DNA of 64,000 nucleotides from Porphyridium purpureum (GCA_008690995.1 VRMN01000001.1:5642001-5706000), one strand, 5' to 3'. Positions 44,628 through 56,949 are shown, counted from the first letter of the stretch. Made by a program: numbers and translations. The notes: generated by a model not told the origin, from the letters alone.

Positions 44628-46952
44628 TTATTCTCGGCGCCTCGGTTCCACTGGAAATATGGAAGGATACTCACGATAATCATCCGAGTCTTCATCGTCA
44701 TCAGTGTCTCGCACGCGGGGCAACAACTCACCAAAGTAGCTTTCGGTATCGCCCAGACCCCAGTACTTTGGATGTTCCATGGAGTTTCCGAGATTCTCGA
44801 CGTGGCAAGCAGCGGTCTCAGCGGCCCACTTGTCCAATCGCCGGTCGGTGACAAATTTTCGCAGCAGTTGTGCAAATCTGCGCTTGAGCGTCGGCCATTC
44901 TCCCTTTTTGGTACCGACAAGTTGATCTGCCCAGACAAATATTTGGGTCAACTTGAGCGCTTCCAGTGGCTTGTAGCGCGCCTCGCTTTCGGATATGTAA
45001 ATACTCACCACTTGCTCGATAGAGGGAGGCTTGTCCAATCGAAGCACCCATCGCATATGAGACAAGGCCTCTCCCCACTCCCCTGCATGGGCGAATGCCA
45101 TTCCGAGATCCACCAGAGTGCGACCAATAGGTGCGACTTGCAGTTTTCGAAACTTATTTGCAATCCATGTGGGGCCTTCAACTCCGTCACAACCGTTTGC
45201 GCAGATGAGCGCGGCGCACTTGAGGAGCTCTGGGTCCACACGAACTTTTCTGGAAAAGGGCGTCGTGCGCAATCTCCGGAAAACCTTCAAGGCCGCAGTC
45301 GGCTTTTCATTTGCAAGGTAGCCACTCAGCACTTTGTGAAAAGTCGCTCCGTCTGGAGTGCCATGCACGTATATGAGCTCCTCAAAGGTGGATTCCATCA
45401 AGTCGGGTCGTTTGCACGCCGAAAAATGCTCAATCATGGCTTGGTATGCAAAGGAGTCAACACGATGTTCGCGTGCCTGACTAAGCCTTTTCACAGCCAC
45501 GATGACGTTCACTTTGCGACACGGGGTGGCCAAGTTCAGCAAATACGTGAATTGAAGTGGATGCAGGTATACGCCTTGCTTGCGAGCTCGTTGGAGCACT
45601 CGGACAGCAAAGGCCAGCCTTTGTCTTGCCGTGTTCTGGGTCCACTGAGGAGCCATGCGCAAGAGGAAAATAAGACTCATGAGATTGAATGACACGTCCG
45701 CCGCTTCATCCAGCATGCCTTGCACGCGCGCGAGCGATTGCCTACTATACAAGGCGCGTTTCAATCGCCCATTCAGTTCCATGGTTTCTGGCGGAATGTG
45801 TGCTCGGTCAGAGGCGTGCGCTGCATCTGCAGCTGCCCAGGACGGTCGATTACGCTCCTCAAGAATACCCACCACCGTTGACTGCAAGCCATGCTTCTCT
45901 ATTTGTGCAGCCACCCAAGTTGCCTCCTCTATATCATTTGTCACGTTGCAGATTCGTTCGCCGCATTTCAGCACGCTTGGATCCAGGAGAATGCGTCGGG
46001 GAAAGGATGGGGCACGCATTTTCTTCCACATCTGCATCGCGCGATCGCCTGCATCATTGACAAGAAAGCCCGTCAAGGCGCGAACAAACGTTTCGGCGTC
46101 AGTGAAACCATGCACGCGCAGAGACTCATGAAAGGCCTTTTCCATCAGATCAACCCGACCGCATGCCGCGTAGTGCGAGATGAGGCCCTTGTACGTGAGC
46201 GGTCGTATGCGCTGGCCGTGTTTCTGGATGATATTTTTGACCGCCGCAACCACATTTGCTTTGCGTCGGGCTCGTGCGAGAGGCATCAAGTGAGCCAGCT
46301 TGAACTCATCGACCAGCACGCCGTCACGAATGGCCTTTTGTAGGAGGCTGACAGCAAGCTTGAGCTTCGTGTGCGACATTTGCAGCGGCACCCTCCGAAG
46401 AATGCGGAGTATATAAAGCAGCGATGAATTATCGAATGGCACACCCTTCGCTTCGTCAAGAATGGCGCGGAAGATTTTCAGGGATTCCTGCGCTTCAAAA
46501 ACGAGTTGCAGACGCGTATTCAGCGCCTGTGTTTCTGGATTATCCGTTCTTTCATGCCCGGACGCACTCTCAGTCGGCTTCTCCAAGACTGCTTCGCTGT
46601 TGGACACTGGGAGGGTTGTCTCGTCAACGCCGTCGGCGGATTGAGATTGATGATATGCACTCACGAAGAGCCCCCTGAGCACTGGACTGTGCAAGCGAGC
46701 TGGCTGCTTCACCAATCCGCGTTGAATGCACGCGCGCGTACCAATGACCCGATGGCGTTGGAAACGTGCGGGCCAATCGGGACGGACTTGGTCGTGCAAG
46801 GACAGCGCCGTGCAAGTCTCGCGCGCACAGCGATGCAGCCGAGCACGCCTCACAGTGGCGCACAGCTGAGCTATTCTCGCGCGCATGCCTGCGCCTGCGC
46901 TGACGTTACACCGTTTCCCCAGCGGTGAAGGAAGATGTACGCAAGAACACAA
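44628..46952 (-). CDS. PPR-like helical-repeat protein with internal duplication, probably organellar
   Basis: The 774-residue protein starts with about 100 residues rich in Arg, Ala and Cys and poor in acids, which looks like a mitochondrial or plastid presequence. Two similar modules of about 200 residues follow, roughly 142-340 and 395-600. Each has a leading helical segment (NTRLQLVFEAQESLKIF; NGRLKRALYSRQSLARVQ), then a PPR-like unit (TYKGLISHYAACGRVDLMEK; AYQAMIEHFSACKRPDLMES) and an ending (LLDPSVLKCGERICN; RVDPELLKCAALICANG). A third, less similar helical region and an acidic tail close the protein. PPR proteins bind organelle RNA for processing or translation; RNA binding here is inference. 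A second ATG 22 codons in (46,886) also gives a good presequence. A paralogue starts at 63,117. Confidence 0.75.
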   Translation of the reverse strand: MCSCVHLPSPLGKRCNVSAGAGMRARIAQLCATVRRARLHRCARETCTALSLHDQVRPDWPARFQRHRVIGTRACIQRGLVKQPARLHSPVLRGLFVSAYHQSQSADGVDETTLPVSNSEAVLEKPTESASGHERTDNPETQALNTRLQLVFEAQESLKIFRAILDEAKGVPFDNSSLLYILRILRRVPLQMSHTKLKLAVSLLQKAIRDGVLVDEFKLAHLMPLARARRKANVVAAVKNIIQKHGQRIRPLTYKGLISHYAACGRVDLMEKAFHESLRVHGFTDAETFVRALTGFLVNDAGDRAMQMWKKMRAPSFPRRILLDPSVLKCGERICNVTNDIEEATWVAAQIEKHGLQSTVVGILEERNRPSWAAADAAHASDRAHIPPETMELNGRLKRALYSRQSLARVQGMLDEAADVSFNLMSLIFLLRMAPQWTQNTARQRLAFAVRVLQRARKQGVYLHPLQFTYLLNLATPCRKVNVIVAVKRLSQAREHRVDSFAYQAMIEHFSACKRPDLMESTFEELIYVHGTPDGATFHKVLSGYLANEKPTAALKVFRRLRTTPFSRKVRVDPELLKCAALICANGCDGVEGPTWIANKFRKLQVAPIGRTLVDLGMAFAHAGEWGEALSHMRWVLRLDKPPSIEQVVSIYISESEARYKPLEALKLTQIFVWADQLVGTKKGEWPTLKRRFAQLLRKFVTDRRLDKWAAETAACHVENLGNSMEHPKYWGLGDTESYFGELLPRVRDTDDDEDSDDYREYPSIFPVEPRRRE

Positions 46953-47796
46953 ATATCATTCGGGTCGAAGTTTGACACGCGCCGAGAAGGCGTTTCTGAC
47001 TCGGTGCTGTGGTGCTTTTTGCCAGATCCAGTTGTACTACTGAGAAACGCACGTTGTCCAACGGCAGACAAGCGCTTTGGCGAGATCGACAGCAATTGGG
47101 CGAGACGGCGATTCATCGGCGTGTTTGTTTGCACCTCGCGAGGCAGTGGCGCCACGCGCTGCACTCAGCAAATTCCGCGTTCTTTGCGCCGGAAAAAAAT
47201 GCGGTTCCGAGGGAGAAGCGTATCACGCGTACTCTTCACGCGCCCGGCATAATGTTGCGCGTGCGGCCAGACCAGCAAAAGCTGCACCAAGGCGAGCGCG
47301 CGCCGCCCGCGCTTGTCCAAACGGTTAACCGGCTTATTGGCGCCCGCCTCGCGGTTTCAGTTCAGGATTAATAAAGGGCGCATCGGCAGCTGGTCGCTTG
47401 TGCGATGCGGAGCGGCAGCGGCAGCAGAAGCGGCAGCGGCGGCGGCAGCAGAAGCGGCACAGGCAGCTGCGGCGGTAGTGGCAGCAACTGTCGGGCACGG
47501 GACTGGAGCCGCTTCCGAGCGTCTGAGTTGCGATTTCGCATGGACGTACTCACACGCTCATCGCATTGGGGTTTGCGCGTTTATCGGATGCGAGAAAGTG
47601 CGCTCGAGAAAGCTGAACACGGCAAACTGGCACGGGTAAGAAGACGAGCTGGAGCTGCAAGGTGACTTTCCTGCAAAAGGAAGCCGAGAGGCAGCCGTAT
47701 CCCGCAAACGATTCGCCCAAAAACTCGGTGCAGGGACCCCGGTACACCGATTGTGCGGACGCACGCTCAGACGTGACTTCGAGGCTATTCTTCTAG
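46953..47796. other. Divergent intergenic region with GGC/GCA trinucleotide repeats
   Basis: The region lies between the PPR-like gene (minus) and an unrecognised plus-strand gene. An imperfect array of GGC, AGC and AGAAGC units occupies about 47,405-47,490. Short frames across it encode only Ala or Ser/Gly runs. It should contain both promoters. Confidence 0.5.
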
Positions 47797-49500
47797 ATGG
47801 CGCAGCACGCCGGGGTTGATCTGGCCGTGGATGAACTCGGAGAAAGGTTTGAAACGCGAGTGGATGCAGAATGGGGCCGCAGGGCCTTTGGGCTGCCGCA
47901 GGGCTCTGGAGACTCGCGACTGTGGCCCAATCACAGCACTGATATTCGCTGTAGGCTCAGGGCCAGCCACAAGGACGCTACCGAACCGCAACGTAGCGCG
48001 GCTGCTGAGGAATCGGGCGATTGTGACTTTCTGCTACGCGAGTTTGGAGCCATTCACGTATACCACGTTTACTCTTTGCTTTTCGGAAACGAGGAGACAA
48101 TGCGTGGCTTGGGAGCTAGCAAAGCCTGGTCGTGGGGCACTTACGTTTCAGAATGGCTCAACCCACACGTGAGCGAGACACAAGAGCACGTGCGCCGCAC
48201 GCGCATCATTTTTCTCAGAGTGAAAAAAGCCAGCAAGGTCTACTTGGTATTCGCGGGCGTGGTCGGATTTAGGCTTATCGATCCCACAAAGTCTGATAGC
48301 GACCGTCGTCCGCGTCTGATTATTGACGTACTCATGCGCCAGCAGTTGCATCTTGATAATATTGCGTCAGTTGCTGTTGACGTCTTGAAAAAGGCTTTTA
48401 ATATCCCTAATCTTAACGAGCCGGTTCGCATCGGAGCAAATTCGCAGCACTGCTCAGCGGGCGCCATCGGCATGCCAGATATCCGGGATGTGAATTACCG
48501 GAAAGACAAGGGACAAGTCAGAGTTCCGATAGACCAACTCAAACGTGATAACGCACACCAACCTTTAGCATGGCAAAGCGTAGAAATTTGGTGCAGTACA
48601 ACCAACAGCAGAGCGTGCTTGTATTCGACTGCGCCAGGTGGCGCAGGGCGAAGTGTATCTATTCGCAAGAACTATCGCTTCGAATTCGTATTGTGCACGG
48701 ACCTGGAGCTGGATCGGAATACTCTCTATGCATTGGTTGTATATGACAAGAGCTTGGATGGCGGCGGAACGTCCAAGCTCTTGTGGATGCGCAACATCAC
48801 GACGGATCGGAATCCCTTTGATTTCTTTTTCACGCAGACTTGCTTTCAAATTTCGAAAGGCGGCAAAGGCTGGAAGCAAGTGTCCGATGATATAATGCAG
48901 ACGTCCGTGGAATACACGCATGCAAGAGGTCCAATCGAAGAGCTAAAAAATGCAGAATTTCACGTCTTGCTTTTGGATGTGTGCAAGAATGTGGTTTTGG
49001 TAGAGGGCACAGTGAGGACCAATCAGAGTCGTGCGAATCAGGCCGGCCCGTCGTGCGCAATGGTTGCTCAAACTGATGCGGCGAGGCTCTCTATGCCAAG
49101 AACGTGCGACTCTGGTAGGGACCAGACCTCCGGCGGTGAAAAACGACGACTTGCAGGCAAGAGCGCAAAGCGACGGCGGCGCCAAAGAAAAGGCAATGCC
49201 GTAGATGAGCCATGGTTGGATCTGAACGATCCAATCTTGCTGCCACCGCCGCCGAGAGACGAAAGTGATGCCAAGGGTGAGGACGTGCAAGGTAGCATTG
49301 GCGCTCAAAATGGAAAGAAGACGAAGAAGGCAGCGCATTGTGATTCGGATGGGAATCTTTTGCCATGCAGCGAAGACGAGGGCAACACTGATCAACTTTC
49401 CGGTTTACAGGATGACAGTGACGACCCGTTGGGTGACAAAATGAACAGGGAATTTGCCAAGCTCTCTCTGCATGGAAACAACTTTGAGGGGTATGCTTGA
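47797..49500 (+). CDS. Hypothetical protein with nuclear-type basic and acidic tail
   Basis: I do not recognise this 567-residue protein. Residues 80-400 look globular, with alternating hydrophobic strands (YHVYSLLFGNEE; VYLVFAGVVGFRLIDP; SVEIWCSTTNSRACLYS; YRFEFVLCTDLELDRNTLYA). Residues 430-567 are hydrophilic, with a bipartite basic cluster (KRRLAGKSAKRRRRQRKG, near 450) suited to nuclear import, and an acidic stretch near 520-545. The composition suggests a nuclear or nucleolar protein with a beta-rich core, perhaps a DNA- or RNA-binding fold, but I cannot name it. The frame is long and uninterrupted, and host-like neighbours support a real gene. It is divergent from the PPR-like gene, and decayed transposon DNA begins 340 bases downstream. 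Confidence 0.7.
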   Translation: MAQHAGVDLAVDELGERFETRVDAEWGRRAFGLPQGSGDSRLWPNHSTDIRCRLRASHKDATEPQRSAAAEESGDCDFLLREFGAIHVYHVYSLLFGNEETMRGLGASKAWSWGTYVSEWLNPHVSETQEHVRRTRIIFLRVKKASKVYLVFAGVVGFRLIDPTKSDSDRRPRLIIDVLMRQQLHLDNIASVAVDVLKKAFNIPNLNEPVRIGANSQHCSAGAIGMPDIRDVNYRKDKGQVRVPIDQLKRDNAHQPLAWQSVEIWCSTTNSRACLYSTAPGGAGRSVSIRKNYRFEFVLCTDLELDRNTLYALVVYDKSLDGGGTSKLLWMRNITTDRNPFDFFFTQTCFQISKGGKGWKQVSDDIMQTSVEYTHARGPIEELKNAEFHVLLLDVCKNVVLVEGTVRTNQSRANQAGPSCAMVAQTDAARLSMPRTCDSGRDQTSGGEKRRLAGKSAKRRRRQRKGNAVDEPWLDLNDPILLPPPPRDESDAKGEDVQGSIGAQNGKKTKKAAHCDSDGNLLPCSEDEGNTDQLSGLQDDSDDPLGDKMNREFAKLSLHGNNFEGYA

Positions 49501-49837
49501 CACCAATGTGAATAGCATGAGAGAACCGTAAACATTTGGACAAGAGCCGCACTTGTGCGCGAGAACGAGCAAGACAGTTGTACATCCCTGACCGTCTGAT
49601 TGTCTGCCGTGAAGAAGTGAAGGTGTCTCGTATCTAGTCCTGATTCTTTCGCCTAGCATAGTGCCCTTACGGATAGCTCGAATCCGCGGCGTGGAAAAAG
49701 GAGTAGAGGCGGGCAACCAGGTAAATTTACTGGGAAACAATGCGTGCGGTCATCGGCGGTAAATAGAAATGCTTTGACTTCCTGCTGTAAGGAACAAACA
49801 AGTATATGGGACGAGTTTTGGTTGTGGCATAGGGCTA
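49501..49837. other. Spacer before the decayed region
   Basis: These 337 bases lie between the hypothetical gene and the Tc1 relic. AT content rises here. No feature is recognised. Confidence 0.4.
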
Positions 49838-50855
49838 GTACTGCGTTTGGCGACCAGCAGAATCGATATAATGCTGCAGGTGACAGGGAATGCATTTAAC
49901 AAGGGTCTCCACAAACGCTTGCGCTTCCTTTCGCCAGCAGTTGTGGATAACCGGAGGCATATGCCCTATTCGCACAAAGTAGAGCTCTTGCCAGCGCATA
50001 CAGAGGGACACATTCGCCCACAAGTTCTCAATAAGATTAAAGTCCGGCGACCGCGTCGGCTAGTCAAGCAGCGCGATTCCGACCATGTCAAGCGTCTTGC
50101 GTGTGCCCAGCACAGCACGAGCAATTGCATCTTATTGCTGAAGTACCAATTGACAGTTGAGCGGGTTACGGCGCAAAGTCACCTTCAGTGCGCAAAGCAT
50201 CATGTTTTCCACTATGACCTGCCGGCATGATTCGGTATTTAGCGAAGTACGGGCACGACACAGAGCATTCAGTCTGTGTCACAATACGGTGTGCCAAAAC
50301 ATGACGGATCCCCCGCCGCCGTGGCGAAAAATGGTTGACTCGCGGTATGGGCCTAATGTGCGCTGGTACGTCTTGTTGAACCCGTGCGACTTGCAAAGCT
50401 GACAGATCTTCCAAAATGACAGCGACTTGTGAATACATTCTCGAGCAAATCCAAGGCGATTGACTTGGTCCTTTTTGTTTTGTTTTTTTGGATTGCAGAG
50501 CATTTACCTTTGCTCAAGAGCTCGAAGTTCTGGTGATTTGTCCCTTGCATGACGAACAGTCCTTGCCCTAAATGCAAACTGCAGCTCTGTGATTACGCGT
50601 ACAGGCGTCAACGAGTCAATGAGTGGATGCCTAGGCAGGCCAAAATCCAATTGAGGCAAAGTTGCCGGGGTTGGTCCGGGCTTCTTGACAACCCAGTTTC
50701 GATTTTATTTTCCTGAAATCGTTCCGCAGTCTGCATGATGGCTTAAGTTTGAATAACCGTAGACAGACGCGTTCTATACCTACGGATGACGTAGGATTTT
50801 TCCAGGGCAAAGCATCAATCTGCCCGTTGTGAAAATGAAAGATTCGTGCCGGCAC
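49838..50855 (-). mobile_element. Decayed Tc1-type transposase gene, relative of the copy at 28.2 kb
   Basis: Pieces in several frames match the intact Tc1 transposase in order on the minus strand. The N-terminus (FHFHNGQIDALPW) corresponds to LSDFEKGQIDVLH. The middle has QVNRLGFARECIHKSLSFWK and GFNKTYQRTLGPYRES, against GYNKTYQRTQGPEPAP. The C-terminus has PPVIHNCWRKEAQAFVETLV and DSAGRQTQY against DAGGRQTKY. The relic spans about 1,018 bases versus 1,053 for the intact gene, so it was once near full length. At least four frame interruptions are visible. It lies on the opposite strand to the intact copy and is clearly much older. Confidence 0.88.
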
Positions 50856-52150
50856 AGTTTTTCTTCTTGTTACTGCCCCACCGGGGTGAAAATGGTTAGC
50901 AATCTGTCTTACTTTTGCCCTTTCGCCCCTGATACCGTTTGCTCAATTTTTCTTTCTCTTTCCCCGAGGGTTTAAGCGTATGTCGCCATGTTTTAGCATG
51001 GACTTTTTTTCCCTTAATTATCAGCCGCACGAACAGTAGGACCAGATAAATGAGCGTGTGCCAAAAAGCGAATATAAGAATAAATTGTCCGAATGAAAGA
51101 GACGCGTTGGCGTGCTTGTATCTGTCACGCACCCACATGGAATCACAAAGGGGCCCACTAAAAAGCTTTCGTCTCTGAAAGTTGAAGATCCATACTTGGA
51201 CAGAAAGGTTTGAAAGAATGAATATACATGAGAACGCCCGCTTATCATGCACAAGTGAAGTTTCGACGTTTAAATACTCAGCAGAATATCCTCCGTCAAA
51301 AGGAGCGACGATTGCAGCTCAATATAAAAGTTGCCTGAACCGGACGTCAGGCCAGAAGAGCCTAGAGAAGAAGAGCCGCCTGGTCAATCAGCGCTTTTGC
51401 GAATGCGCTAGATTCCCAAGTAAACGCTTCTACGCCTGTCTCCTTCGAGATGCGCTCGAAGGGATCAACCGGGAATATTCGCTAGGATGCTCAAACGGTG
51501 CACGAGGTGGACACACCAAAACGTACGACACATTCAAAGAAGCCGTGTTGGACTCTACAAAGCAGGTCGACGTCAGTATGCTAGCCCCCATTCGCTCCGA
51601 ATGACGACGAGCCATTAATTCACACACACTAATTTTTCTTTTATTTCCAAACTGTCAGCCACCTCGGAAGCTTTACGCACGGCACCTAAAGGGTGCCGCC
51701 TTTTTAAGTGAAGACTATAACACAAGATGCAGCGGAACCGCCATTTTCCAGGCGTCCCCTCATGCGCAAGCCGCCGTACATCGAGCTTTTTCTCTACTCA
51801 AACATTGCACCATTCACCTCGTTGCTTCTTGATCAAATTAACGGAGACTTTCTCCGACGCATGGTTTGACAGACAATCTTTGCTGCTCACGTGCACAAAG
51901 TCCGCACAAGCATCCTCGGGTGCCTAGTTCAACCACTTCAAGCTGGTCTTCTGCATCTTGTAAAGATGCACCATCTTGTCGCTTCATCCATTTTCGGTCG
52001 CACTCAAAGCAGTCTTTTTGTCTGGATTTAAAGTCACTTTCGGTCACACGTGCTGCGACTCCTCGATAAATATATCTCGTGAGAATATGTGATACTGATC
52101 TGCTGTATGCGCCGGTCGTAAACCCGCTTCTAATGTTGAGATTACCGTCC
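50856..52150. other. Decayed region without recognisable gene
   Basis: AT-richer DNA with only short frames on both strands. The longest (51,182-51,604, plus) has no recognised domain, and its antisense is equally open over part of it. I see no clear repeats. It may contain further transposon remains that I cannot identify. Confidence 0.4.
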
Positions 52151-55100
52151 GGCTCAGCCGCCCACTTGACCAGTCAACTGGATGGTTCTTTTTACAGGTT
52201 CTGAGGAAGAATCAAATCCCACATGCCAAGCGCTCAGCCGCAAAGTTCGCGTCGGTTTAGTAGGCCTTAATGATTTTCCCGCCTTTCTGCTCTGGCCTTT
52301 TGAAAAAGAGCGCGGTCTCCGCCGACATACACAGATATTGTCGTACGCGCTCGAGTTTTTTTTTTTTTTTTTTCGCCTCTGGACCCCAACGACCTCAGCA
52401 TCGTACTGACAGGCCGAGGGGGTACGCGAAGTGTGGCCTGGTCCTTTGGGCCAATCGCAGCAGGCGACACCGTGTCCTTTCGCGTCCTGTTTAAATAAAT
52501 CAACTTTTAGATCTGATTCTGGTCTCACCGTGATGCGCGTTTATCTGGATCATTTATCATCATCTTCGAGAGTCACAAGTTTGACGTACTCTGACAAACT
52601 CCTTACCTAAGCACTGTTCCTTCCGTCCTCCGCAAACAGTCTGATTCCAAGGAAGCGCACAAGTTTCGTCTTGGTTGCGTCGTTCATGTATGTCGCTGCT
52701 CGCGATATGGCAAACACTGTCTTAATCTCGGAGGTCGCTTTCCGCACCGCACTGTATTCACCAAACAAAGCACCATCGTCTACATACAGCACGGTCCATT
52801 CTGATTTTCCCTCCCGGCTTCGGCATTTAATAAATATCCTTGTCAAAGACAAATTCTTTCGAGCCAAGGTTTTAAAGTAGCTCTCGCGCGTGCGAACCAC
52901 AAATATTGCATGACTTTGGCAAACCATACGCTACTATCGGTAGTCCTTGCATAAATGTTTGTCTTTTTCTTTTCTGGTTTATTAGAGCCGTCTTCTTCGC
53001 ACGGCCCTGGAATAATGGCACCACGACGCTCTGCAAATGAGGGTGAGCCCCAAAGACTTGTATGCACATAAATGCCTATATGAAGTCCTGCTTCTACACT
53101 GCAATTGTGCTGCAAGTCTGTCACGTTCATCGTCACCCAAAACCTAGGTTGCATTTCCCGCTCGAGCAGGTTCTCCGCCAACGCGCCATGCGCATCCTCG
53201 ACGTGATACCCCTGGTGAACGAAACATCATTTATGCCTACATGCGGTTAAGTTCAGCTCAGCATTCTTAATTCTGAAATTTATCACTAGCTTTTCAACTT
53301 GTGTGTTCCGTACGTTTTCACCAATGCTGCATATTCCATGTCCTTGTACAAGAAGAGCGCCCCTCATTGACCACGTTGGCTTTAATTCACGACCAAAAGC
53401 TTCGAGACCAACTTCGGTAGCCAGGACATGAGTGCTTTCGATGACGTCGTTCACCAGCAGCTTGTCCACTCATGCCACGATCCCGACAAAAGTATACGAA
53501 ATTTCTCCGCGCGCGCCGGAACGCGCCGTGCAGCTTCATCCACGAATTTTACCCTAGTACGTCGCAAGAATTAGCACTTGCTGCACCTGTGCTCGCCAAG
53601 ACCTTGTATCTCCAAGCCTAGCAGTACTAGTGTCTTTGCTCTCGAGTGCACGTCCTTTGCTGATTGATCGGCCAGCACGATTCCTTTTCTTCCACGACGC
53701 GCGACCATTTCGATCCTGGACGCGAGAAGCCTTTACTGACGGCAGCGCATTGCTGACCACTCCAGCATCCTTTGCTCGATCGGCCCTCTCGGTCTTATTT
53801 TCTACCATCCACGTTTTACTGGCCGCCGCAGCTGATGCCTTCTGCACTGCATTACTTAGAATACCGTCCGAGTCAGAACCTGCACGATCATCACTATCAG
53901 AGCTTGCCGCTACATGCGAACCGTCCTCATCAATGCTTGACTACAAACGCTTATTATCAGAGCTTGCCTCGTCCAAGACGCCTTGACCTCGAAAATACTC
54001 CTCTTCTGCCGATCTCAGCCCACATTTGTACACTGTAATGCTTTTGGCAGACGTTTATTCTCCTACGCCTATCTGGTTGCCGCCAGACACTAATCGGCCA
54101 CCGGTTGGATCAGATAGTTGAGCCGCTGTGTGACTACTTCGCTTGCAGGCCCCCGGATCCCTATCACAATCACAGGTGAGCCCTTGCGCTCACACTTTTC
54201 GGACGCCTCGTCGCACATTTCCACATTTTGGATCAAAGGCGAGATTTCAAGCGCGACCGACCTGGACGAGATTGTCGCTTGGGCTGAGGATCGTGCCGCA
54301 TATGCAAGCCATTTCGTCACCAGACCAGATTACACCAGAAGGTTCTGTAGCGTTGGGTTCAAGTCGCGCAGCAACCGTTCCCGCGCTTCATACAAGTTTG
54401 AAGGCCTCGTGAATCTGCGTGCGTGTAGTACCAGCTGGTTGAGCGACATGTCCTCAAGCATGATCTCAAATTCGCCGCAGCAGTCCGAATTCACAAGTCT
54501 GGTTCACCCGCACCCTCACTGCATTTCTTGAAACGCATGGGCCGCAGTCTTAGCAGACCTTTCCGGCAAGATTGACACCCACGCACCCAGCCTGTGTCTT
54601 CATCTCAGTCATCCATGAACCATCGTGCACCGCCCACACAGACGTCGGTCAGATCTACTACGTCTATGGAGGCCGCCATATTCAAATTGACGTGCTCCAT
54701 GTCATCGCTACTCCTCTGCATCGCACGCGGTCTCGAACCATTTTTCACCTTGAGCAGATGCTGCATTCCGATTCCGCCGGCAAATGGAAAATGTCTTGCG
54801 GCGGCGTTATCGACCGCGCTGCGTCAGTGCGCCATCTATCCAGCTACCATTTCCCAACATTTCAGCGTCTATATTGAGCAGTGCGATGTGACTGACCAAA
54901 AAACCATGCTTTCTGCACGCGTAGCAAATGTAAGCGGATTATCAGCTCGTGCTGAGCTGCATGCTCCAGGCAGAAAGCATAATTGTCTCATGCGCCAGGC
55001 ATCTTCAATGTCAAGCGCGTGCTCCCGATCCACTGGTTCACATTCCCATCCGCACGGCAGACGCCTGAAAAGATCGCAGTCCGATCCACAAATGCTTCGA

Positions 55101-56100
55101 TTCTCGTACAAAAAGCACGTGTCAAAAATAGCAATCGCATTGTGCTCATTCACCAACACATTCCGACGCACCAGCTTGTCACCCTTCTTGTCATGCAACT
55201 CGAGCTCCGCTCTAGTGGTTAATTCCGGACAATCTTTCATCCAATGTCAAAACGTTTTGCACTTAGCACACTGGTCCCCTTTCAAATGTTTAACGATCGA
55301 GATTGCGCCTGCGCCCTCTGTCATTAGTTGAGCTCTCGTTGCTTCGACCCAGCTTTCTCGGTTGTCCCAAGCTTCGTCGGAGCAGGCCCATGGTGCGACG
55401 ATAACTGAAGACGCTTTCGGATCGTTGCTGCTCGATCGGGATTCTAAATGGCACCAACGTCTCGAAAAAATACCAAGTCACCCAATCTAGTGGGGTCGTT
55501 TAACTCAATATAGATTCGCAAACCATCGTCGAGTCCACTTTTGTACTTGTTCAATAAGTTCGAGTTATTTTGTCTTCATTTCGCAAATACAACGATGTGA
55601 AGGTGTTGGCACAATGTTTTACGCCTGTATCAAGACGTTCGACTCTAACAAGCTCAGCCTGCGCTTGAGCGACCCGCTTCATCCGTTCAAATCGCGCTTA
55701 CAAAGCAGGGGAAAATCCTCAACAAGCTCCGGCTATTCTGTGAGCCGAATACATCACACCGCCGCACTTCTGCACAAAAAAAGACAGATACCTCTCAAAC
55801 GGCTTCCCTACACGCGCATCCCAAGATCCACCGAGCGCCTCAATATCTTCCACGTATGGTATAATCGGATGATCGTGCGCAGTCGAGATCCAAGTATTGA
55901 TCTGTATTTGGTCCCGCTCCCTGTCGTGTGTGGGCATAGTGGCCAGTACCAGCGTTCTCCTCTGCTGATGCTTAGTAGCCGCTAGTAGTGTGCGGACGTC
56001 TGACTGTCGCGCCAGATCCTGTTCTAGGCCTTCGATTCGCTCTTGCAATACTAGTAGGTCCACCCATTATTTAGCCTTGGCCCGCTCCATCAGGATTTCA
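52150..56100 (-). mobile_element. Old Copia-like LTR retrotransposon fossil 1
   Basis: Scattered minus-strand pieces keep the order gag then pol. Gag-like sequence lies near 55.7-56.1 kb, a CCHC zinc-knuckle region near 55.2-55.3 kb, and reverse-transcriptase sequence with the YVDD motif near 52.75 kb, with linker and possible RNase H pieces around and below. The element is heavily broken (many breaks) and clearly ancient. I could not find its LTRs, so the ends are approximate. Confidence 0.65.
52356..52373 (+). repeat. T18 homopolymer
   Basis: A run of 18 T between TCGAG and CGCCTC, inside the old retroelement region. It could be an expanded slippage tract or the trace of an inserted poly(A) tail. 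Confidence 0.85.
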
Positions 56101-56939
56101 AAAGGGAGAAGAAGGGTCGTTCACTGTCGTGCCGGTCCTTCTGCACCTCGTAGCTGTTGCTGCATCACGTGCCACCATTAGTGCGCTGCCGTCGCAGCAC
56201 GCACACGCGACTGCTCTTATTTCTGATCATTAATGGTAAAGCATCCGACCAAAATGCTGGCCTCGAAGCGCGACACAGTCCGGATGTTCCAGAAAACGAA
56301 GCTTTCCTTCTCAATTCAATTATTTATGAGCTTCACGTGGCAGTTTAAATCAATTTCAAGAGATGCAAGAGTGTCGCGGAGGGACGAGCGTGTCTCGCTC
56401 AATCAATGCTGTTCAAGGGTTTCTGCATAAGATTCCACATGGCCACGCTCTAGGGTTTTGATGAATTACACTAAACCGACGGCATCGCAAATGAACGCAA
56501 GGAATAGCAATAGATCGATAACCATTCAGACAGCTTGAGCAGCCGGGCTGATATCCATCGCATGGAGATTGATGGGATCGATCGACAGTGATGACCTTTA
56601 CGCTCGAAAGGTAATGTAAGTACCTAGCAACCTCAAAAAAATCAAAAACTTTACCCTTTCCGACTAGAGACATAAAGCTTGTTCCTTGTAAGCGTGGCCA
56701 GATACCAGCCACCCATCGCTCGGCGACTGCGTTTGCTTCGTCTGCTTACAATACACCCGTTCGTAACCCTGCGAGCGCGGGCGCACTTCGACCCGCCGAT
56801 TTGACTCCAAGTTTCAAAGCGTCAAGGCTGGAGCTGGCGGAAACTCTACACCCTGCCTTCGCTATCCCTTAAACCTATCTCTGGGACGGCCGCAAACCCA
56901 ACATAGACAGTCGCCGTTCACAACTGACAAAACCCGTTG
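56101..56939. other. Spacer between two retroelement fossils
   Basis: No gene is recognised. A telomere-like unit CTAGGGTTTTG lies at 56,450-56,460. The stretch may contain the 5' LTR of fossil 1 or host flank. Confidence 0.4.
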
Positions 56940-56949
56940 TAGAATCCAT

